Positions 57,982-64,000 of a stretch of 64,000 nt of DNA are shown piece by piece (positions within the stretch are counted from its first letter, which is position 1; every line of letters begins with the position of its first letter). Location: assembly GCA_947175325.1 (NCBI GenBank), contig CAMWME010000006.1, positions 18,030 through 82,029 on the forward strand, read 5' to 3'. A program made the position numbers and the translations under genes. The stretch is from an uncultured Clostridia bacterium (GTDB taxonomy: Bacteria > Bacillota > Clostridia > Christensenellales > Borkfalkiaceae). Below the pieces are notes generated by a model. The model was not told the origin of the DNA. It made no database searches and was given only the letters and a program-made list of their open reading frames with translations.

Positions 57982-60900
57982 TTATTCGTTACCGTTGCCT
58001 TCCTCGTCTTCCCCTTCGTTTTCGCCTTTGCTACTCTCGTTGGGGTCGGTCGTGGTTTGCTCACCGCCGGTAGTGTCCGTGCCGGGGGTTACGAGTTCGG
58101 TCAAAGTGCCGTTCTCGTTTTCGCTGTCGTCGCCGTCTTCGTTGTTATCGACGGTTTCGTCTACGCCTTCACCACCGACTACGGGAGGAGTTAAAGGCTC
58201 CTCTTCCTCGTCTCCCTCGTCGGGGTCGGGTTTAACCACTTCCTCGTCGCCGGGGTCGGTTTCGTCCTTAACTTCTTCCCAGCCGTTACCTTCGGCGCCC
58301 CATACCCACTTGTATTCGGTTGCGGTACTCTTAACGATTGTGAAGGTGGTCGTAATAGGATATTCTTCCGAATCTTCGTCTAAGACGTAGTTACCGGACT
58401 CAAGCGTTGCCTTTGCAGGATAGGTTTCGCCCTCACCGTTTACTTCGGTTTGTTCGCCCTCTACCGTGAGCTCAATTTTTTGTCCGTTAACGTCAAAGAA
58501 CCAAGCCTTGGGTGCTTGTGCCGCGCCGTTTTCGGTAAGCGTCGTATCGCCCCAGTGAACGGCAACCGGCTTAGGTTCTACTACGACCGTTACGGTCGTT
58601 TCGCCCGCGGTTACTTTGTAGTTCTTATCGGAGGGGCTTACGGTTACGGTGTAGGTTCCTACGTTTATAATTGCGCTGACCGCGCTGCCGTCTTTGTCCT
58701 TGATAAGGTAGGTCAACTCAACCGCATTACCCTCGGCGCCCTCTTCGGTTGCTTCGGTTTTTAAGGTTGCTTCGGGCATTTGCGACTTGCCGTTATAAGT
58801 ATAGGTGAAGGTAATCTTGCCGTCTTCGTCTGCTTCGGGAGCAGCGTTCCACGTTGCGGTAACGCCGAGCTCTTTGATGGTGAAAGGCTGTTTAAGGCTT
58901 TCGTCAAAGACGTAGTTAGTGAAGATGTCGCCCCTCAGTTCCGCGTTGTACTGTCCGCTGCTTGCCGTACCGCCGACTACGGGGATTTCGACTTCGTTGC
59001 CGTAAACGTCGGTGTACCAAGCCGTAGGGCAATGCACTTCGCCGTCATAAGTCCAAACGAATTCGTCCTTATCGCTGCCCGTCTCACCCTTCCAGGTTAC
59101 GCTTACGGGCTTTGCGTGGATTTTAAATTCCTTCTCGTAAATCTTGCCGTCTTCCGCGCCGAAAGCAAATTCGTAGTTGTCGGAATTTGCCAAAATCGCG
59201 GTTGCGGTATAGGTTACTCCGTCGCCGCAAACGTTTAATTGCGCGCCGATTACCGTAAGGACTTCACCCGAGGACGCAATTTTTGCCGTGGGTGCGTGGT
59301 ATTTACCGTCGTACTCCCAGTCAAATTCGTCAAGCTCGTTGCCGTCTTCGTCCATCCAGATTATGCCGTCAACGATTTTCTTGGAGATGACGAACTCGCA
59401 CTCTCCCGTTTCGCCTTCAGCCCACGAGCAGTTTTCGGGAAGAATTGCTTTCGCCGTGTGTTTGCCCGCGTAGATGCCTCCGCCGACAACGGTGAGTTCT
59501 CCGCCCTTGGAGCCGTCGGCTTGCTTTATGTAAGCCTTGGGTGCATATACCGTACCGTCGCCTTCGTACTGCCAGTAATAGTATGCTTCGCCGTTTTCGT
59601 CCTCAGCCGTCAAAGCGTCTTCGAAATCCCAAATTACGCTTATCGTGCTGCCCTTAATCGTGAATTCGCGTTCGGGATTCGTTACGGTGTAGTTGTCGTT
59701 GTCAAGAATGGCAACCGCCGTATACGTGCCCACTTGCAATTCAGCGCCCTTGACGGTTACTTCAAGCCCGTCAATGCCCGTTTCAGCCGTAGGAGCGTAC
59801 GCCTTACCGTCGTAATCCCATACGAAGTTATCCGTGCTGTTTTCTACACCGTGCCAAGTAAGCGTAATTGACTTTTTGGCAATGGTGAATTCGTGTTCGC
59901 CGGAAGTATCGCCTATCTCGTAATTGCCGTTAATAAGGGTGATTTCGGAAGTGTAGGTCCCCGCATTGACGAAGCCCTTAACTGCGTAATCTACGCCTAA
60001 TTGCAACGTAACGGTCTCTTCGGTTTCCAAATCTACGAACGTTACGGAAGGGGTACGGACTTTGCCGTTATAAGTCAACGACGTATTCGTCCATTCCGCT
60101 TTTATTTGCTGTGCTTTTATGGTGAATTCTTTGGTCAAGCCGTCGGCACTGTCGATTTTATCGGTAATGACTGCGACGTATTTGCCGGCGTTTGTGCCGC
60201 TTCCGACTACGTTGAGGTAAACGCGGGTTTCCTCCTCGCCTTCGCCGACGATATAGTAAGCTTTGGGAGTATGCTCTTCGCCGTCATAGTCGAATACGAT
60301 TTCACCGTCTTCATTCACGTCTTCCCAAATTACGGTCACGGAGGTATACACGATATCGAATCTTATCCTTGCAATCTCCATTTCGTAATTTGCGTTTGCG
60401 GGGTCGCTGCTTTCAAGCGTAACGTACGCGTAATGCGTGCCCGCTGCCGAATCGCCGCCCGTTACTGCAAGTTGGATTTCGACTTCTTCGCCGTCCTCTT
60501 CGAACCGTACCTTCAAAGTCGCTGCGGGAACGTGAGTATTGCCGTCGAACGTCCAAACGAAATACTTCGCGCCGTTTTCGTCGGTTCTCTCTGCGCCCTC
60601 GTCGTTTTCGTTAAAGCCCCAAACGATATCGTTTACGGAAAGCTTAATTTGCTCTATGGTGAACTCCGTTTCTGCGCCGTCTACGATAGCAAAGTTATTG
60701 TTGACTTTAGCTATTGCAGTGTAAGTACCCGCATTTACGTAGCCTTGAACGGTTACTTTGCACTCTAAGTTATCCGCCCCTTGTACGGTAGCTTCGGGCG
60801 CTTGTTCCGAACCGTTATATATGAAAGTGGTTTCGCCCCAGTCGATAGTGATTTCCAAAGGCTTAATAACGAACTTGAACTCTGCGTCCTCGTCCTTGAT

Positions 60901-63900
60901 TTCATAATTGCCTTCGGGAATTATGTAGGCGTAGTAAGTACCCGCATTCACCTTTGCCCCGCCTACGTTCAATACCTTATACGTACCGTCTAAGGGGTTA
61001 TCGAGTTCGTAGGTGTTGCTTAAAACCTGTATTGCTATGGGAGCTTGCTTTTGTCCGTTGTAGATAAACGTATAATCCTTCGCCAACACGTGCGTGCCTT
61101 CTTCGGTTACGACTACCCACAAAATATCCGCAACGTGTGCGCTGTGAGTAACGTTCGTCACTTCGAAATCCAACGTGTTGCTCGTATTGATGGGCATATA
61201 GCAAGCGTAGTTTGCGCTGTCTGCGCTTGACAACACTGCTTTTGCCGTGTAAGTACCGATTGCCCAGAAACCGCTTGAATACTCGGGATACGTTACGGTC
61301 AGTTTGATAAGAGTAGTATTTTGGTTATTCCAAACTACTTCATCATCGTACGCCGCAAGTACGCCGTAAGCGGAGAGTCTTGCACCGTCTTGACCGTTTA
61401 CGGATACGTATTCGTAGCTAGGCGTTTCGTCCTCTGCCACGGGTTCGGTTTTGCCGTATTCGTACCAAATTACGCTTACGACTTTACTCTTTATAATGTT
61501 GAAAGAAACTTGGATGTCGCCCGAAAGAACGTAGTTAGCGTCGTTTAACGACGCAACCGTTCTGTAATCGTCGCGGACGCTCTTGCCCGAGCCGGTAACG
61601 GTGAGCTTTATGCCGTCTGCCGTTGCCGTGGGCTGGTGCGACGCGCCGTCGTAAAGATAGGTTTGAACCCCGTTGATTTCAATTGCCAAATCGCCGAAGT
61701 CCCACTCAACTTGTATAGTTTTGGGAGTTATATCAAACGTTTTGGTAACGGTTGCCTCTTCAAGGTTTGCATCGTGCGTTTCAATCGTAAGCACGTAGCT
61801 GCCTACGTCGGTCGGAAGCGTTGCGCCTAAGTTTTTAATTACGTTGCCGTCTTCGTCGACTTTAACGTAAGTTGCCGAATAGTTTTCGAATACGTTGCCA
61901 AGGCTGTCACGTACGCTTGCAAGGGGCGTCTTTTCTTCGCCGTTATAAACGCCGTTATAATCGTCGTTCCAAGTTACGACGAGGGTCGCCTTGGTGATTA
62001 TGAACGTATCTTCCGTCTTGCCCTTCAAAGCGTAATTGTCTTCGTCTAACGTAATAACTACCTTGTACGTACCGGCAGCTAAAGGTTCAACCTCGGCGCC
62101 GCTTTCGTCGTAATAGGTATAGGTTATACTGTCAGACAAGTCTACGTTGCCTAAGCCTACCGTAACGGTAATTTCCTTTTTGGTGCCGTCGTATTTGAAA
62201 TTGTAACCGTTGGGCCAAACCGCTTCCACTTCAGCCTTTTCAATAACGTAAGTTATTTCCGCCGTGTTTGCAGTTAAAACGTAGTTATCGTAGCCGTCGG
62301 GAAGAGCCGTGGTTGCCTTGTAGGTGCCCGCGTTGATAAGGTTTTGGGTTACAACCTCCAAATCAACCTTTTCGTCGCCCGCCATAAAGTATGCGGTTAT
62401 TTCGTGTGCTTCACCGTCGTATACGAACGAGGTTGCGCTCCATACCGCGTCGACCTTCTTTTGTACTATGGTGAACGTCTTTTCATAAACTCTGAAAAGC
62501 TGATAGGTTGTATCGTCGAGGGTAACTACCGCAAGGTATTCTCCTACGTCTACGGGTTCGACTTCTTCATTGTTTTTATCGTAGTAAGTTACGGTAAAGG
62601 TTACCGTGTCATCGCCCAAAAGTCCTTCGGGCAAAGCAACTATATCTTGCTTGCTTCCGTTATAGGGAAGAGTAGTCAAGCCCCAGCGTACGCCGAGTTT
62701 GGCTTTTTCGATTGTGAACGTGCCGTTATAAGTGCCCGTGTAGTTGCCCATTGCGGTTATAACTACGTTTGCCGTGCCGACTTGGACGTTGTTATTGAAG
62801 CTTACCGTGTAATCAACGTTTTCTTCAAGTATAAATCCGTTAAGGATAACTTGAACGCTTGTTGAAACTTCGCTACCCGTATAAACTACGGGGTTCGTCT
62901 TAACCGTGACGTTTTCGTTGCTGACGTCTGCGGGTAAAATTTCAAACGTAAAGAACGGGTTGTTGTAGTTCGCCCTTTTGCCGGCGGGAACACTGATATA
63001 ATACTTGCCGACGTTCTTAAAGTTGGTAACGTTTCTGCCGTTTTCGTCAACTGCGATTGCCAAGCCGTTTTTTACTGCGTCGAACACGAACGTGCCGCCC
63101 GTGTAAGTTGCCGATGCGGAAATTTCTCCTTCGTCCGGCGTAACTTTTACAGACGTAGTAAACTTAACGTCGTGCGATACGTACGACCAGACAACGTCTA
63201 TGGGTAAAATTTCAAACGTAAAGAATATGTTGTTGTAGTTCACCCTTTCGCCGGGATTTAATTGGAAATAGTACTTGCCGACGGTCTTAAACTCGGTAAC
63301 CGCTACGCCGTTTTCGTCAAGTGCGGTTGCAAGCCCGTTGGTTATAGCGTCGAACACGAACGTGCTGCCCGTGTAAGATGCGGATGCGTAAAGCTCTCCG
63401 TCGGTAAGCTCAACCTTTTCCGAAGAAACGGACGAAACGTACGACCAGTCCATATTCGTCTTTTCAACGGGTGTTGACGTTGAAACCGTAGTGACGTTAG
63501 ATGAGCTATAAGACATTTTATAACTTGCGTTATCGCTTACAAAGAATTGGTCTACTTGGGCGGACGTGTTTCCTTTTGAAGCGTAGTTACCCGTAATCGT
63601 TCTTGCAGACGTAACGTAAACGGCTATATAAGTTTTATCCGCCGACAGTGCACCGGTAATATTTATAGTGTAGCTGGTACTGTATAAATAAACGTTATTT
63701 GCGGTGCCGTCGCTCTTGGTGTTGCCGTAAATAATGCCGTTGGAAAGGTTAAACGTGCTGTAAACGTATACACCGCCGCCGTTTGCGGTTGCAGAGTTTC
63801 CTCTGATTTCACCGCCGTTCATCGTAAACGTGCCGCTGGAATAGTACAGACCGCCACCGCTACCGTTTGACGCCGTATTGTCGTTGATTTTGCCGTTCGT

Positions 63901-64000
63901 CATTGTGAAGGTAAAACTGCTGCTCGCATATACGCCGCCGCCGGCAGTCGCTGCCGTGTTGCCGCTTATCTTTGAGCCGCTCATTTCAAACGTGCCGCTG
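57982..64000 (-). CDS. Giant surface protein: beta-helix plus MBG-type repeats (partial)
   Basis: At least 2000 residues; the frame stays open to the window edge, so the N-terminus is missing. The visible part begins with right-handed beta-helix repeats (SGNTAATAGGGVYASSS..., GGEIRGNSATANGGGVYVYS...). About twenty Ig-like modules of 70-90 residues follow, with the recurring pattern W...FxYDGxxxxPxA...G..NAGTYTAxxxL...NYxxxxxxxEFTI, typical of MBG/YDG-type stalk domains. The C-terminal 100 residues are acidic and low in complexity (DEGDEEEEP...). No LPxTG sorting signal or membrane anchor is seen. Probably a large secreted or surface adhesin; the anchoring mode is unknown. Confidence 0.85.
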   Translation of the reverse strand, partial: SGTFEMSGSKISGNTAATAGGGVYASSSFTFTMTNGKINDNTASNGSGGGLYYSSGTFTMNGGEIRGNSATANGGGVYVYSTFNLSNGIIYGNTKSDGTANNVYLYSTSYTINITGALSADKTYIAVYVTSARTITGNYASKGNTSAQVDQFFVSDNASYKMSYSSSNVTTVSTSTPVEKTNMDWSYVSSVSSEKVELTDGELYASASYTGSTFVFDAITNGLATALDENGVAVTEFKTVGKYYFQLNPGERVNYNNIFFTFEILPIDVVWSYVSHDVKFTTSVKVTPDEGEISASATYTGGTFVFDAVKNGLAIAVDENGRNVTNFKNVGKYYISVPAGKRANYNNPFFTFEILPADVSNENVTVKTNPVVYTGSEVSTSVQVILNGFILEENVDYTVSFNNNVQVGTANVVITAMGNYTGTYNGTFTIEKAKLGVRWGLTTLPYNGSKQDIVALPEGLLGDDTVTFTVTYYDKNNEEVEPVDVGEYLAVVTLDDTTYQLFRVYEKTFTIVQKKVDAVWSATSFVYDGEAHEITAYFMAGDEKVDLEVVTQNLINAGTYKATTALPDGYDNYVLTANTAEITYVIEKAEVEAVWPNGYNFKYDGTKKEITVTVGLGNVDLSDSITYTYYDESGAEVEPLAAGTYKVVITLDEDNYALKGKTEDTFIITKATLVVTWNDDYNGVYNGEEKTPLASVRDSLGNVFENYSATYVKVDEDGNVIKNLGATLPTDVGSYVLTIETHDANLEEATVTKTFDITPKTIQVEWDFGDLAIEINGVQTYLYDGASHQPTATADGIKLTVTGSGKSVRDDYRTVASLNDANYVLSGDIQVSFNIIKSKVVSVIWYEYGKTEPVAEDETPSYEYVSVNGQDGARLSAYGVLAAYDDEVVWNNQNTTLIKLTVTYPEYSSGFWAIGTYTAKAVLSSADSANYACYMPINTSNTLDFEVTNVTHSAHVADILWVVVTEEGTHVLAKDYTFIYNGQKQAPIAIQVLSNTYELDNPLDGTYKVLNVGGAKVNAGTYYAYIIPEGNYEIKDEDAEFKFVIKPLEITIDWGETTFIYNGSEQAPEATVQGADNLECKVTVQGYVNAGTYTAIAKVNNNFAIVDGAETEFTIEQIKLSVNDIVWGFNENDEGAERTDENGAKYFVWTFDGNTHVPAATLKVRFEEDGEEVEIQLAVTGGDSAAGTHYAYVTLESSDPANANYEMEIARIRFDIVYTSVTVIWEDVNEDGEIVFDYDGEEHTPKAYYIVGEGEEETRVYLNVVGSGTNAGKYVAVITDKIDSADGLTKEFTIKAQQIKAEWTNTSLTYNGKVRTPSVTFVDLETEETVTLQLGVDYAVKGFVNAGTYTSEITLINGNYEIGDTSGEHEFTIAKKSITLTWHGVENSTDNFVWDYDGKAYAPTAETGIDGLEVTVKGAELQVGTYTAVAILDNDNYTVTNPEREFTIKGSTISVIWDFEDALTAEDENGEAYYYWQYEGDGTVYAPKAYIKQADGSKGGELTVVGGGIYAGKHTAKAILPENCSWAEGETGECEFVISKKIVDGIIWMDEDGNELDEFDWEYDGKYHAPTAKIASSGEVLTVIGAQLNVCGDGVTYTATAILANSDNYEFAFGAEDGKIYEKEFKIHAKPVSVTWKGETGSDKDEFVWTYDGEVHCPTAWYTDVYGNEVEIPVVGGTASSGQYNAELRGDIFTNYVFDESLKQPFTIKELGVTATWNAAPEADEDGKITFTYTYNGKSQMPEATLKTEATEEGAEGNAVELTYLIKDKDGSAVSAIINVGTYTVTVSPSDKNYKVTAGETTVTVVVEPKPVAVHWGDTTLTENGAAQAPKAWFFDVNGQKIELTVEGEQTEVNGEGETYPAKATLESGNYVLDEDSEEYPITTTFTIVKSTATEYKWVWGAEGNGWEEVKDETDPGDEEVVKPDPDEGDEEEEPLTPPVVGGEGVDETVDNNEDGDDSENENGTLTELVTPGTDTTGGEQTTTDPNESSKGENEGEDEEGNGNE
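62931..63470 (-). repeat. Tandem pair of 270-bp repeats in the surface-protein gene
   Basis: Two adjacent 270-bp units (62931-63200 and 63201-63470) encode near-identical 90-residue modules. Each begins on the plus strand with GGGTAAAATTTCAAACGTAA and encodes a module with FVFDA, GLA.A.DENG and NYNN..FTFEILP. The older modules of the protein are far more diverged, so this duplication is recent. Confidence 0.8.

Overview
The window looks like the chromosome of an anaerobic, Gram-positive-type member of the Clostridia (Bacillota). The support is an AddAB recombination nuclease pair, a NiaR repressor, a KtrAB potassium system, a trimeric electron-bifurcating type [FeFe] hydrogenase, a response regulator with a Spo0A-type output domain, and many Cys-anchored lipoproteins. 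Most of the window has balanced base composition. The segment from about 13.9 to 29.3 kb and the first 0.7 kb are visibly richer in A+T. The species cannot be named from the sequence.

Layout. 0-3.7 kb: DUF4145 protein, a tRNA-Ser, a broken tRNA-Ser copy with an insertion in each of three loops, radC, a membrane protein and a tyrosine phosphatase. 3.7-7.4 kb: lipoprotein and the glmM-glmS amino-sugar operon; glmM appears to start with ACG. 7.8-11.3 kb: ktrBA, comF, an XRE regulator and a small ORF. 11.3-13.9 kb: a GHKL sensor kinase and a Spo0A-like response regulator flanking a 19-residue peptide gene whose Shine-Dalgarno sequence lies in a hairpin.

13.9-30.1 kb: a defence island. A nine-gene minus-strand operon (24.7 to 14.2 kb) encodes DNA phosphorothioation: dndB, an extra PAPS-reductase-like gene, dndC, dndD and dndE. 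These are followed by a PLD-nuclease/helicase protein, a small acidic protein, a second DndD-like ATPase and an unknown protein, in place of the usual DndFGH restriction proteins. A HARE-HTH/Mrr endonuclease is divergent. Next come a GHKL-ATPase plus Rossmann-protein pair, a NUDIX hydrolase, a structured non-coding stretch and a Vat-type acetyltransferase. A 13-bp direct repeat links a tRNA relic at the left edge to tRNA-Gln at the right edge, suggesting a tRNA-associated insertion. No integrase is visible.

30-41 kb: secreted lipoproteins, an SGNH esterase, a BspA-like leucine-rich-repeat membrane protein coupled to an ECF sigma factor, the nadB-nadC-niaR operon and two small hypothetical genes. 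41-53.6 kb: addBA, a lipoprotein, a 2-hydroxyacid dehydrogenase, a YjbR protein, a sugar kinase, a GltD-like oxidoreductase, a HIT protein and an XRE regulator divergent from a small gene across a perfect palindrome. 53.6-64 kb: the hydrogenase operon and a giant surface protein running off the right edge.

Three closely related copies and one diverged copy of a roughly 90-100 bp intergenic element, each ending in a terminator hairpin, recur at 3.6, 9.9, 40.9 and 57.9 kb.
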